Origin: Vitellaria paradoxa | Taxonomy: Eukaryota; Streptophyta; Magnoliopsida; Ericales; Sapotaceae | Length of the DNA: 64,000 nt | Assembly: GCA_019916065.1 (NCBI GenBank) | Contig: CM034233.1 | Coordinates: forward strand, 49,938,009-50,002,008 | Direction: 5' to 3' | Shown: piece after piece, positions 12,478-23,595 of the stretch | Layout of the letters: every line of letters begins with the position of its first letter | How positions within the stretch are numbered: the stretch's first letter is position 1 | The notes under the pieces: model-generated | Told to the model about the DNA's origin: nothing | Seen by the model: only the letters and a program-made list of their open reading frames with translations | Database searches by the model: none | Position numbers and translations under genes: made by a program

Positions 12478-12798
12478 AGTTGGAAAAAGATATTTTCCGA
12501 GCAGAGTAGCAGAGCAGAATAACCTTACCTTACTGACCCTTCAATCTCCTACACAGTTTGTCGTTTAGTATCTCCCTGACGCGCATCAAATCTGATTGGA
12601 CTCTTCTCTCTCTCATAACGACACGCGTAGTGCCCTTTGAGCTTTTCATCTGCCGCGCCGCTTACGCGGATTCCCAGATTCGGGGTGTTAAAACGTGAAT
12701 GGTCAGAAATTTAAAAATTGGGGCGGTAATAAATGCCATTTTTGCCGCCCGTTGCCTTTTCATTGGAAATGTTTCAGTTACCCCCACAGATACATACA

Positions 12799-12814
12799 CA
12801 TATACATATATACC
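12799..12814 (+). promoter_or_regulatory. TATA box of the antisense gene
   Basis: ACATATACATATATACC lies about 160 bp before the antisense-gene ATG, followed by a CT-rich leader. The second element has TATATATACTCC about 190 bp before its own corresponding ATG. Both leaders also contain a donor-like GTGAGT (12930 and 29487), which suggests a short leader intron. Confidence 0.55.
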
Positions 12815-13467
12815 TGGTTCTTCTCTCTTGCTTCCTTTCCGCGACTCGAGCCATCAGATTTCCCTTGCTTCTTTCACTCTGAGTTTTCATCTTCGCGAGC
12901 CTTCATCCTTCCTGTCGTTCTTCGTTCCTGGTGAGTTAATCCCTTTTTACTTCAAATCTTCCGTTATGGGTAGACTCGCAAACGAGCTAAGCTCTGAGGA
13001 GAAAATTAGGATTTTCAAGGAGAAATACCAAATTCCTCAGAACGTAGGTATTAGGCTCGCCGAGCAAGGCGAGCATGAAACAGGGGAATTCCCCATAGTG
13101 GCAATCACCGAAGGTGGCCTTAGGTTCCCCCTGCACCATTTTCTTCGCTCTATGATGAGCATTCTAGACCTTGGCCCTAGGAACCTCACCCACAACTTTT
13201 ATAGAATTGTTAATGGGGTAATAGAAATAAACAGGCGATACGGATTCCACATATCCGAGTGGGATCTTCTTTACTGTTACTCTATCCAGAAGGTGAGGAA
13301 GGATGAGAACAGGTGGTACCTGAAATCCCGACCAGAAAAGGCCTTGGTCCACATGCTGCCTGATACGATTAAGTCGGAAAGTGACCTGTGCGTCGTCACA
13401 GGTCACTGGACACACGATCCAGACGAAGATCGTTATCCAATCGTCCCTCGGGTTTCTTTGGGCCCAG

Positions 13468-13562
13468 GTTGGTTGATTTCAAATGCTACCAGTTCTTATT
13501 CTTCTTCGGCATTTTATCCTCACTTTTAAGCATGCTAACTGTTTGATTTAATATCTGTGCAG
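13468..13562 (+). other. Intron 1 of the antisense gene
   Basis: Donor CAG/GTTGGTTG, branch-like GCTAACT at about 13534, acceptor CTGTGCAG. Joining keeps frame from SLGP to AVQSKKFWATGLRV. The older element has donor TAG/GTTGGCTTGG at the equivalent codon and acceptor AATACAG. Confidence 0.75.
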
Positions 13563-14642
13563 CCGTCCAATCAAAGAAGTTCTGGGCTACTGGCCTTCGT
13601 GTGACAAGGATCATCTTAGGAGGTGTTCAAATTCCTGGGAGGTCCAGATCTCTATCCCTTCGCCAGAGCAGTCCCAATTCTGTTCAACTTCACCCCCTCT
13701 CACCAAACGTTTATTGCCCCCCTCAAGGTTTCGCAACCTCGGAGGCTATCAGACGTCTTCAGTGGTGGTTCCGGGCTTCTGCTGAAGAGAAAGAGAATTA
13801 CTACGCCTTAAGGCATCCAGGGTGGACTCGCCCCCCTCAATTTGCTATTCCATTGGTTGCCGAGCAAGTTCATCCCCCACAAGCAGCGCTGATCCTGCCG
13901 AGCAGCCGAGGAAGCGCAGATTCGTTCTGTTAGACGAGGAGGAAGAGGAAGAAGAAGAAGAAGTTGAGATACCCCTGCTTTCGACTACTTTTCCGATCTA
14001 GAAGGGGAAGAGGAAGGAGACATGGCCCCGAGACTATAAGAAACTTGCCATGGCAAAGGAAAAGGGGCAAAGGGCCGAAGAAGCTCAGAAGAAGAAGGCC
14101 GACGAGCAAAAAGCTGGTGGGAAAGAAAGATCGATGAGGGGAAGGCCCCTGCTCCTTCAACTGCCGAGCAGATAATGAAAGTAAAAATGGAGAAGGGGAA
14201 GGAGCAGGAGGCAGCTCAAAAGAAACCATCTGGTCCTCCTGAGCAGAAGAGGGCCAAGACACAATCGGCAGACACAACTCAAACGGCCGAGCAGTCAAAA
14301 CCGAAGGAAGACGCCGCGAGGGGGCCAGCACCTTCCAAGGTCGTGCCACCCACCAAAGACGCACCACCAAAGACCTCCGGGCCACTACCTACTCAACCGA
14401 TTGGGCCCGTGCCCCTTGCTATCAAGTATCCGGCCAATCCGGTTCGAGACTCCCCTCCATTTGTTCCACAAATCCTTATTCCCAGCCTCCAACACCCTCA
14501 AGGCCGACCCTTCACTGTCCAAGATACAGCCCTCAACCACGCCGAGGAGTATCTCAAGGGTATCCTCCCTCCTCGGGATGTTCATAACACAAGGAAGAAT
14601 AGAACGGAGGATCCACAAGGCTCTGATGAAGAACATCGTCTT

Positions 14643-14715
14643 GTGAGTACAATGTATTCCTTTATGTGCATCCTTTCGTTATTATAATTTTTCTAACTTT
14701 CTGTTCTTTCTGCAG
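14643..14715 (+). other. Intron 2 of the antisense gene
   Basis: Donor CTT/GTGAGTAC and acceptor TTTCTGCAG bound a T-rich 73-bp segment just after the IPSLQHPQGR region. An intron at the matching place (31124-31202) is present in the older element. Confidence 0.75.
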
Positions 14716-15544
14716 ACTTCTCTCTACACGATGGAGTTGATTGCTCGGAGCCAAGCCTCCGAAGCCAGAGCGAGCAGGATAGGATGGACATAAAGGAGTT
14801 GAAAGCGAATGTGAGGACCTTGGAGAAGGAGAACAAGAATCTCCAATCCAGCAATGACGCTCTGGCAAAAGAGAGAAGTCAACTTCGAGATGACAATAAG
14901 GAGATCGAGCATCAACTTAACACTGCCCTTGGCCAAGTTGCTGGAAGCATAGCTCGCGTGCAATCAATGGATAAAATCCTAACTGTAAAGACGAGGAGCT
15001 GTTAGAGGTCAAGGGCAAACTCTCAAGGGCCGAGATTGAATTGTCCTCCACAAAGACTGGACAAGAATTACTCCTAAGGAGTTGGAGGCTAGGGCCGAGC
15101 AAGGGAAATCGAAGCAAGAGCTTGCCAACCTTCGGGCAGAGCTTGCGCTGAAGACTCGGGCCCTGGAAGAGAAAAAGAAGCTGCTCTCCGGGAAGCCGAG
15201 GAGAAGGCCAAGGCTGAAGTGGAGGCCCAGATCAACGATTGCGTGGATCAGATGAGGGATGCTCACAACGACTTCTTTCTTGAGGGTTGGGAGGCCGCAA
15301 TGAAGAGGAACAATATTGATCACACCAACCCCATATACAAGGAGGTCCCTTATCCTGATCCAGAGCGCCCAATTCCCCAGTTCAGCTTTGAGCGTCCACC
15401 TCAAACTCCCTCAATTCATACTACCGAATAAACAATTGACGAGGGGGAGGTTGAGGTGGATAGTGCCCAGAAGGACACCTCCCAGGCGCTTGAACAGATT
15501 GATCTAATAGTGGAGAGTGATCCTACTAAGGGGGGAGAGAAGTG

Positions 15545-16297
15545 AGCCTTCTTGTATATATATATATATTTTTTATTCGGATGTAACAATATAGAACTTT
15601 TGGCTCTAAGTGAATGAAAGTAGTTTGGTTTTTCTCTAATCTTGTTTTATTTTTCTATGTCTTTGTTTCTTTAGAATTGCCGATGAATTGATTGGGGAAT
15701 GCCTTAACTGGCTTGCTGATGAAATTATAAGGAGTGCAGCCGAGGAGTACTTGACGTTTTTGCCTACGAGATAGCTACAAACCCTTACAACAAATGTTAA
15801 TGCCCCATCTTAGATTTAGGGTAGCCTCTTCGGTTGATAGTTATGTAAAAATGTATTGTAACTGTACTCTGAAGGATGTAATAAAAGCTTTTGAATTGTC
15901 TCCTATTAGTAGTTGTCTTTCCATTTATATGTTTTATGCATAAATTGAAGTATGTACCGTGAATGGATTTGTACCGATTTGCCGAGCAACCATAACTCTT
16001 AACAGAAATACTTTAAACATTAAACCTTTCAAGGGTAACAAGCTCATGTAGTAGATGACTTCAAGCTTTTGCTAAAGAGGCATAACTTTAATAAATCTCA
16101 CATACCTCGATAAGTTCGGCTGTCCTCCAGCTTTCATATAATAACGGAAGTAACTTCCTTCTGACAAAACTTCACTTTTTAATCTCATACCGAACATCGG
16201 AGAAGTGAATCTTTATGATACGAGGGCTTTTGCACACTAGCGCCGAGCTTCTTCTAAATGCTTCTTTGTGTTGCTAGGACTTTTGCTTCTATTGTAC
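15545..16297. other. 3' region between antisense gene and tandem repeats
   Basis: Contains a (TA)n tract at about 15557-15570 and AATAAAAGC (about 15878), which could serve as a polyadenylation signal for the antisense transcript. No coding sequence is identified. Confidence 0.5.
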
Positions 16298-16890
16298 CAA
16301 CGCTAAGGAAACTGAGCGTGGCTTCTTTTCTTTCCAATTAATAAACCAAGGAATCGAATCTTGATTTAAAAAAGCGTGTCTGGTCGATGAATAAACCAGG
16401 ATTGGGCTAACATCAGAAATGATGTGGATTTTTCTGTACCAATGGTCGGCGAACCGAGCATGGCTTTCTTTTGATAATTCTTTTCAGGAAACTGAGGAAT
16501 TGAATCTCAGTCTACAGAGAATTTCCTGGTCAGTAAATAAACCAGATTGTACCAACGCTGGGCAAGCCGAGCGTGGCTTCTTTTGATAATTCTTTTCAGA
16601 AGACTGAGGAATTGAATCTCTGTCTAAAGAGCATTTCCTGGTCAGTAAATAAACCAGGAATGTACCAACGCTGGGCAAGCCGAGCGTGGCTTCTTTTGAT
16701 AATTCTTTTCAGAAGACTGAGGAATTGAATCTCAGTCTAAAGAGAATTCCCTGGTCAGTAAATAAACCAGGAATGTACCAACATCGAAGGAGATGGGGCA
16801 TTTCGTACCAATGCTCGGGAAGCCGAGCATGGCTCTTTTCCATGCCACCACTCAAAGAGACGTGGCGTCTTTTTGTTAAGCAGGGAGTGA
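16298..16890. repeat. 113-bp tandem repeats inside the Tat-type element
   Basis: The word gtaccaa(c/t)g starts at 16436, 16549, 16662 and 16775, an exact 113-bp period. A diverged copy lies at about 16298 and a partial one at about 16808. Each unit carries GCCGAGC(A/G)TGGCTTC and ends AAATAAACCAGGAAT. The central copies are nearly identical. They sit in the 3' untranslated part between integrase and the antisense gene. Confidence 0.9.
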
Positions 16891-17009
16891 TCTCAAGCTT
16901 TTGAAATTGCTTTTGCCTTGCAAAAAGAATTACTTTTCAATAAACGTACAAAGTCTTTAATCAACAAATGTAAAGAAAAAATTAATGATAGTACAACTTC
17001 GATGGGCTA

Positions 17010-18047
17010 TATTCCACGGTCTTTGATTGGCTTTCCCTCCATGTCAATTAACTTGTAGGCGCCATTGCCGAGCACCTCAGAGACGAGGAATGGTCCTTCC
17101 CAATTAGCTCCAAGCTTTCCTTCAGTTGATCTTTCCTGCTTCCCATCAATTTTCTCAACACCCAATCGCCAGTGCTGAATTCTCTATGTCTGACCCCTTT
17201 ATTAAATTTCCATTGTCTCTTGCTGGTAGTTGGCTAACCTTAGTGCTGCCAGTTCACTTCTTTCATCGATTAGATCCAGGCTTATTCCCATAGCTTGATC
17301 ATTCTCCCCCCTGTCAAATGATAGAGTTCTAATGCTCGGGAGGCCAACTTCCAAGGGTATGACGGCTTCAACACCGTAAGCCAGAGAGAAGGGAGATTCT
17401 CCGGTTGATCTTCTAGGAGTTGTTCGGTAGGTCCACAGTACTGATGGCAATTCATCCACCCATCTCCCTTTTGCCGCTTCCAGTCTTTTCTTAATCCCAT
17501 TGAGAATGACTTTGTTCGTAGCTTCGGCTTGACCATTGCTTTGGGGGTAAGCTGGTGTAGAGTAAATATTCTTGATTCCATATCTAGAACAATATTCCCT
17601 AAATAGGGCACTGTCAAATTGCGTCCCATTGTCAGAAATAAGTGTCCTAGGGATGCCATACCTAGTAATGATGTTCTTCCAAATAAATCGAATGGTATCA
17701 GCATCTCTAATGTGAGCTAGGGGTTCTGCTTCCACCCACTTAGTAAAGTAGTCGGTGCCGACCACTAAGAACTTTCTATTTCCCGAAGCAGAAGGCAGGG
17801 GTCCCACAATGTCGAGTCCCCATTGAGCGAACGGCCAAGGGCTGGTAAGCGGGCTGAGTTCCTGGGCTGGCTGGTGAGGAATGGGAGCGAACTTCTGACA
17901 TTTCTTGCATCTCTGAACATAGGCCTGAGCGTCATATCCCATCTTCGGCCACCAATACCCTTGAGTGATTACTCGGTGCGCCAATGATCTGCCCCCAGTA
18001 TGTGCTCCACAGACACCTTCATGAAGCTCGTAAAGAAAGTCTTGCAC
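17010..18047 (-). pseudogene. Integrase of the Tat-type element
   Basis: Counting from 18047, the N-terminal zinc finger has H9, H16, C47 and C50. The catalytic triad is D79 (WGLDIVGP), D139 (LISDNGTQF) and E175 (NGQAEATNK), giving DD35E spacing. The continuous frame runs to 17202 with the core and its C-terminal flank (PRRSTGESPFSLAYGVEAV). After a stop the minus strand continues as the family's C-terminal domain (GDWVL, then WEGPFLVSEVLGNGAYKLID) to about 17010. The protein would insert the element's cDNA into chromosomes. The core and zinc residues are all present; only the C-terminal part is separated by a stop or frame change. Confidence 0.9.
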
Positions 18048-18048
18048 T

Positions 18049-18708
18049 TTATCGGGATGAACACAAGAAATAGGGGCCTGTGAATGACTTTTTGTATAAA
18101 TTCTGGTCAGGAGAGAGCCAAAACCTGGCGGCTTTTATTCTTAGCTTCTTTGCTTCTGTCTTGTCTTCGGGAAGTGTTCCGTCCTTCAAGTAAGCGATGA
18201 TTGGATCCATCCAAGATGGGGCTAGGTCAGCACACATTACCTCTACATCTTTCGTTATGCTCGGCCTTTTTATGACTTCCATAAAAACCTGGTCAGTTAG
18301 CCTTATTCGAGAAGAGGCGGCCAGCGTTGCAAGTGCGTCAGCGTGAGCATTATGATCCCTGCCAATGAGCTCTACGCTAGCTTTATTAAAGCCTTCAATT
18401 CTCTTCTTTGCCACTTCTAAATACTCCGCCATCTTTTCACTTCTAGCCATATACTCACCCTTCAGCTGGTTAGCAACCAACTGAGAGTCAGTCCTTATTA
18501 CGATATCATCTGCCAACAATCGCCGAGCAATATCGAGTCCAGCCAGGAGAGCTTCGTACTCCGCCTCATTATTAGTAACCTCGAACTCGAGTTTTATTGC
18601 ATATTCTATTGAGACCCCTTCTGGTGTAGTCAGAACTATGCCCGACGCCACCTCTTTTTCTAGTCGAAGATCCGTCAACCTCGATTTGCCAAGGTTGTTT
18701 GGCCTCAT
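18049..18708 (-). pseudogene. Archaeal-type second RNase H of the Tat-type element
   Basis: Residues fit the aRNH domain typical of Tat-lineage elements: it opens IEVDGSSTRK in the preceding frame, then ASGIVLTTPEGV, NNEAEYEALLAGL, IRTDSQLVANQLKG and GRDHNAHADALATLA, carrying the D-E-D-D catalytic set. A frameshift at about 18640 separates the start of the domain (still readable in the RT frame) from the rest. A second frameshift at about 18050 separates it from integrase. The domain is thought to supplement the retroviral-type RNase H in degrading template RNA (family knowledge). Confidence 0.85.
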
Positions 18709-19960
18709 TATGTTCGGCCGGGGCAGACTTTATTTCAACATGCCATACTTCTTTTGTTTGGCCATAGGCTGGTGTGGAAAATTCCGCTACAAAATCAGCC
18801 AGGACTTGAGCCTTTATTGCGGTTCTTGGGATGAATTTTATGTCGAATGCACCAAGGGAAACTGCCCATTTTGCCACCCGGCCCGACACATCAGCCCTCT
18901 TTAAAACATGGCCAATTGGCTGGTCGGTGACTACTTGAATGGTGTGTGCATGAAAATAATGGGCTAACTTCCTGGATGCCATTATTAATGCCAAGGTCAG
19001 CTTCTCTAGGGGAAGGTATCTGGTCTCCGCTCCTTGCATTGTTTTGCTCACGTAGTAAATAGGATGCTGCTTCCCTTGTTCCTCTCTCAGCAAGACGGCA
19101 CTGACTGCATGCTCTGAGACTGCCAGATATAGTTGCAAAATATCCCCCGGCTGCGGTGTTGATAATATTGGGACAGTTGTCAGGTATTCTTTAAGCTTTT
19201 CCAGTGCCGCATCCACCTCAGCATCCCATTGCATCTTATTGGCCCCTTTGAGCAGTCTAAAGAATGGTCGGCACTTGTCGGATGATCTACTAATAAACCG
19301 ATTGAGTGCCGCCACCATCCCTGTGAGCTTCTGGACCTCTTTTTTAGTGCGTGGAGGAGAAACAAATTGGATGGCACGTATTTGATCGGGATCAGCCTCA
19401 ATTCCCCTTCTGCTCACCAAGTGGCCTAAAAATTTACCCGAGCCTACTCCGAAGGCGCACTTGGCAGCATTTAATTTTAACCCATACCGATCAAGGGTAG
19501 AGAAAATATGCTGGAGATGTTGGAGATGAGTGTTCGACTCCTTGCTTTTCACCACCATATCATCAATGTAGACCTCCATCGTCTGTCCGAGGTCTTCTTT
19601 GAATATTTTCGTAACCAGCCGTTGATAGGTGGCTCCAACGTTCTTCAGTCCGAATGGCATAACTCTGTAACAGTATATGCCTCGGGGGGTTATGAAAGAA
19701 GTTTTCTCCTCATCAGGGCCGAACATGGGGATCTGGTGATATCCCCTATAAGCGTCCAGGAACGACATCCTGGAACATCCAGCGGTTGAGTCAACGAGTT
19801 GGTCAATCTTTGGCAGGGGGAATGGATCCTTAGGGCAGGCCTTGTTCAGGTCTGTGTAGTCTACGTAGACTCTCCACTTCCCATTCTTCTTTTTGACCAC
19901 GACTGTATTAGCCAACCACTCCGGGTATGAGACTTCCCGAATGGCCTCTGCCTCTAACAG
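18572..19960 (-). pseudogene. Reverse transcriptase and first RNase H of the Tat-type element
   Basis: From 19915 the frame carries KKNGKWRVYVDYTDLNKACP, PLPKIDQLVD, SFLDAYRGYHQI, YRVMPFGLKNVGATYQRLV and the catalytic YIDD box (residues 116-119 counted from 19915) followed by MVVKSK. GKFLGHLVSRRGIEADPDQI closes the RT. RNase H follows with AVSEHAVSAVLL, YYVSKTMQGAETRY, LEKLTLALIMA and QVVTDQPIGHVL. The frame is open for 447 codons. The true RT starts further upstream (EVSYPEWLAN, about 19950) beyond a stop near 20006, which cuts pol from protease. Confidence 0.92.
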
Positions 19961-20005
19961 TCGGCCGACCTCCTCTATGACAGCCTCTGCGTGTTGGAGA
20001 GCTGA

Positions 20006-21109
20006 TCACCTTGCTTTTTGTACCACAGGCTTTACTCCCGGATTCACATTCAACTTATGAGTCATGACTTCGGGGGAGATACCTGGCATTTCGTGTGGAG
20101 TCCAGGCGAACGTTCCAATATTCTTCAAGAGCATCTCCGTTAGCTCCAGTTTCTCCTCGGGGCTCAGGTTGGTGCCGATCAGGAAGAATTTATCATCCTC
20201 AGTTGGGCCAATCTGATATTTCTCCAAACCCTCTGTGGCTGGGTCACCACCGACATCATCGATCTTTGGCGCGTCCTCGGGTAATTCCGCCAGTTGGACT
20301 TGTTCGGGGATAGTCTTGGATTTTAGGGCTGCAGAGAAGCATTTTTGGGAAGTATTTTGATCCCCCAAAATAGAAATCACTTCCCCGCAATAGGGGAACT
20401 TCAGCACCTGGTGGTAGGTTGAGGGGACCGCCTTCAAAGCGTGAATCCAGGACCTTCCTACTATAGCGTTGTAGGAAGAGGGGGAATCCACAACAGTGAA
20501 CTCAACCTCTTGCTCCACCGGACCCACGCGGACAGGAATGACGACTCTGCCCAGAGGCCAGACAGGAGCAGAGTTGAATCCTATGAGCGGGCATTCTGCC
20601 GGTTCCAGATCTTCTTCAGTTAATTCGAGCTTCTTAAATAAGCTCAGGAACATGACTTCTGTTGAGCTTCCTGCATCTACCAGAATTCTTCTTACTTCTG
20701 AATCGAACATGCCCAGAGTGACCACCAGGGCATCATTGTGCGGCAGTTGAACACCAGGATGCTTGTCTTCATGAAAAGTGATTTCCTCCATGGCGGCTGT
20801 CCTTAGGCGCTTGTTTGGCTGACCCGCAACACCCAAGATTTCTTTACTTGGTGGATTAGGGGCATGATTGATGACACTCTGGGGCCGCCGCTCCATATGG
20901 ATCACGTGGATGACTGCAGGTCTTGGGACATCTCTACGTGCCCTGGCCCTTGGTGGGGGTTGAACCTCTTCGGCAGCCTCCTCCCCGGCAGTCTCTTCTC
21001 GTTGCCTCCTTGGCTCTCTGTCCTGTGGGGCTGCTTCTCTAGTTCTGCCCTCGTCTACGAACTCTTTAAGGTGGCCTCTGCGCACCAATTCTTCCAGATG
21101 ATGTCGCAA
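20006..21109 (-). pseudogene. Aspartic protease region of the Tat-type element
   Basis: A 367-codon frame. An arginine/glutamate-rich linker comes first, then a retropepsin-like domain around residues 112-230 with VTLGMFDSEVRRILVDAGSS (active-site D at residue 145) and AIVGRSWIHALKAVPSTYHQ (the second protease motif). The C-terminal part (LSPEEKLELTEMLLKNIGTFAWTP, then HKLNVNPGVKP) is the link that normally leads straight into RT. The first residues continue the Gag C-terminus after a nonsense codon. Protease would cut the Gag-Pol polyprotein. Confidence 0.88.
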
Positions 21110-22588
21110 CGATCGGCAGGCTCCGGTGCGATGCCCTTTGTCTTAATGGTACGCACAGTAGTTTTTGGAATTCTCCTTTCCAGGGAAATCCGGCAGCTTT
21201 CCGGGCCATCTGAAATATGGCCTATTTTTTATTTGTGGGAGGATCTTGAAGATTGGCTCCTTGAACACCGTATTGACCGCTTCAAAGACGGACTTCCCCT
21301 CATCAATGAATCGGCGGCCATCTCCCCGTCTTTTATCTCTTGTCTGGCCCTGGGATCTCCTTTCCTTCTGCTCGGCCGGCTGTGTCTCGTCCTCCACCTT
21401 GGCGTACTTCTCGATTCGGCACATAAGATCTGACATGTTGGCGGCTGGCTTTTTGGTCAAGGAGAGCCACAGCCTATCCTCCTTCCGCAACCCCAGTTTA
21501 AACGAGGTGACGGCCAATTGCTCCGAGCATTCTCCCACCTCATTGTAGAGCTCCAGGTAGCGGCGGGAATAATCTCTCAATGATTCCCCGGACTTTCTTT
21601 TCATTGTGAGGAGAACGTTAGCGGTTTTGGGCTGTTTTGTGTTAGCCAAAAACCGGGTGACGAACTCCTCTGCCAGTTGCTGCCAACACCGAATACTGCC
21701 AGGGGGCAGTTTATAAAATCATTGAAGCGCTGTATCTCCCAAACTGGAAGGGAATACTTTGCACATAAGGTGGTCGTTGCTGTTCCATAATGTCATGGCC
21801 TGCATGTAATGACGGTAGTGGGCCAGGGGGTCAGTTCTCCCATCATAGAGATTAAGCCTCGGAGTTTGGAATTTCTCTGGAGGCTCCGCATCGATTATTT
21901 CATCGACGAATGGGGAGGCAGAGATCCGCCCCAGGGCTTTCCTTGCCATCATGCGTGTGCTCTAGCCCTGAGCACCCCATTCCTCTGCTTACCCCCACTC
22001 CTCCATCTTTGCCTTTCCCGCTTTCTTACGCTTCAAAGTTAGCTCTTCTTGGTCCAAGCTATCCGCTTTTTCTGAGTGTGCCTCCAGCACCTTTTTCGAG
22101 GAACTCCTTTGGTGATGAGCTTTGATGGGCGCGTCAGCATCAGATCTCGCGTCACGTTTCGCGACGGATTTAGCACGGCGCGAGTCATTTCTAGAAGGAG
22201 AGACATCACGTCGCGAGCGAGAACGCACCTCCTTTTGTTCATGGGTGTCCCCGTCATCCTCATCAGTGGGGTCTTTGTAAAGAGCATCGTAACTTTCATC
22301 AGATTCTGAGTCAGATTAACCAGAATCAGCTGCATGGCTAGTAGTGGACTTTCCCTTTTCCTTACTTAATTCCAGCAGAATCTCTTCCAGCTCTGCCTGC
22401 TTTTCACTGGCCTTAGCCATCAGCTCCTCTCTCCGTTTCAGTACCTCAGGATCCTCCATTTTTCTTCTCCGGGCATGCTCCAGACCTGGAGTTCGGATAA
22501 CCAGCGCACTCCCTTTAGTTTTGGCAGGAGTGGAACCGTCCCCTGCCCGTGGAGATGGTGGTGGGGTAGTGTTTCCTCCCGAAGTCAT
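21110..22588 (-). pseudogene. Gag of the Tat-type element, broken by stops
   Basis: The N-terminus at 22588 begins MTSGGNTTPPPSPRAG and holds a charged helical segment. Stops and a frame change occur near 22316 and 21989. The capsid-like core follows: PPEKFQTPRLNLYDGRTDPL and HYRHYMQAMTLW at about 21890-21790, a nonsense codon at about 21719 in place of a conserved tryptophan, then FYKLPPGSI and SWRRYLEL-type sequence (SGESLRDYSRRYLELYNEV). RNRPYFRWPGKLP-like and CAYH motifs at about 21180-21145 precede another nonsense codon. Gag would form the virus-like particle. At least three inactivating changes are visible. Confidence 0.85.
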
Positions 22589-22665
22589 TATGTGGACAAG
22601 TACTAGGGACTTGATAAAGAAACAAGAAAAAAGCTAGTGAACAACAATGCTGGGCTAAACAACAA

Positions 22666-22685
22666 GCCCCACGGTGGGCGCCAAA
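22666..22685 (-). other. Primer-binding site of the Tat-type element
   Basis: The minus strand reads TTTGGCGCCCACCGTGGGGC directly after the 5' LTR. Sites of the TGGCGCCCACCG type are usual in Tat-lineage elements. The older element has TTTGGCGCCCATTGGGGGCC. Confidence 0.85.
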
Positions 22686-23590
22686 TGTTCAGCAGCAAAA
22701 ATTACTGCCGGAACTGCTGACCACGCCAACCGGAAATGCAATCGCCGACCTGCCGAACAAAGACAGAAAGAAAGGTGACGGCCGGAGAGGAGGTCTCTGG
22801 CCGGAAAACCCTCCGATGATTAAGTCAGCAAGTCGCTTAAAGAAGGAAACTTTTTGGGAACAAGTGAGTAAAAGCTTAAGTTGGCAATAGTCAGCTTACC
22901 TTTGTGGTTCAGTAGAATATCCTATTTATAATGGTCTGAGTAATGATTAAAGCATACCTGCGACTTGACGTTACGCACACTGCCGTGTTCCTCTTTTCTA
23001 TCCTTGCTTTAAATACCCTTCCCCTTCATTTAATACCTCAAACCCCTCATTTAATACACCATGCCTCTCATTTAATGCTTCTGGCGACTTAACACGGCAT
23101 TACAACCGGAATTTCAGGGTCAGACTGTCTTCCTGTCACATCAGCCACCAAATCGTGACGAGATAGACCGATTTAGTTACTTCCTCAAAGACAAATACCC
23201 AGTTCAATCTTAACTAAGGTGCATTTATGGTCACGAGCCCTCTTTAAAGGCTGTGGGTCCCAGGTTCGACATTTACTAGCCGCCAACAGATAGGCCGAGC
23301 AAACTAGCTTCCAAGATCCTCGGCTATAGTCACGTGGCAATACACTGTTCATTGATGCTGAGGTTCAGGGTATTCTTTGGAACACTAACTTTGAGTCATG
23401 TGTTCACGTATAATACTCACGCGAAACTCTCGTGCCATTAATCAGTTGTTCGGCAGGACGCCACGTGTCACGACGGAACGTGCTCGGCGAATGACTATGT
23501 GGCTCACACGAGTATGCTCGGCACTGGGCCACGTAGCGCCAGACTACACTTGTTCGGCACAAGTACAGCTTAGTATTATTTTGCCCAACA
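22686..23590 (-). repeat. 5' LTR of the Tat-type element
   Basis: TGTTCAGCAG to GCCCAACA, 905 bp, aligned end to end with the 3' LTR. It supplies the element's promoter. Confidence 0.95.
22919..23467 (-). promoter_or_regulatory. U3 promoter elements of the 5' LTR
   Basis: The minus strand has TATA motif CCATTATAAATAGG (22921-22934) and upstream G-boxes CACGTG at 23331-23336 and 23462-23467. G-box/ABRE cores are bound by bZIP and bHLH factors of light and ABA responses (family knowledge). Actual inducibility is inference. Confidence 0.5.
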
Positions 23591-23595
23591 GGTGG

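Larger units (their letters stand above)
12966..15544 (+). pseudogene. Intron-containing antisense gene of the Tat-type element
   Basis: Three exons run opposite to gag-pol. Exon 1 (12966-13467) encodes a globular domain with motifs FPIVAITEGGLRFPLHHFL, NFYRIVNGVIEINRRYGF and WDLLYCYSIQKV. It resembles plant proteins annotated as putative gypsy-type transposon proteins (Pfam Transposase_28-like). A GT-AG intron (13468-13562, with branch-like ctaac) leads into exon 2, which has WFRASAEEKENYYALRHPGW, an acidic run and IPSLQHPQGR. A second intron is 14643-14715. Exon 3 encodes a coiled coil (from about 14784) and a conserved tail with NDFFLEGWEAAM and FERPPQT. Frameshifts near 13900, in exon 3 and elsewhere break the frame. 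Being antisense, its introns would not be spliced from the element's genomic RNA and so survive retrotransposition. Its function is unknown. Confidence 0.8.
11561..23590 (-). mobile_element. Complete Tat-type Ty3/gypsy LTR retrotransposon, 12.03 kb
   Basis: Two long direct repeats (902 and 905 bp) starting TGTTC and ending CAACA bound the element. The pentamer GGTGG flanks both sides (11556-11560 and 23591-23595), a perfect target duplication. On the minus strand the order is LTR, primer-binding site, gag, protease, RT, RNase H, a second archaeal-type RNase H, integrase, tandem repeats, an antisense gene, polypurine tract, LTR. The second RNase H and the antisense gene mark the Tat/Ogre-related lineage. 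By eye the LTRs differ at roughly two dozen sites (2-3%), so the insertion is fairly recent, yet several stops and frameshifts interrupt gag-pol. Autonomous movement now is unlikely. Confidence 0.95.

Noticed and set aside
13930..14385. Minus-strand frame of 151 codons opposite the antisense gene
   Set aside because: Shadow of the G+C-rich plus-strand exon; leucine/serine/proline-rich with no family likeness.
16436..16890. Regular repeats considered as a CRISPR-like array
   Set aside because: The repeats abut as 113-bp tandem units without unique spacers and lie in a plant retrotransposon.
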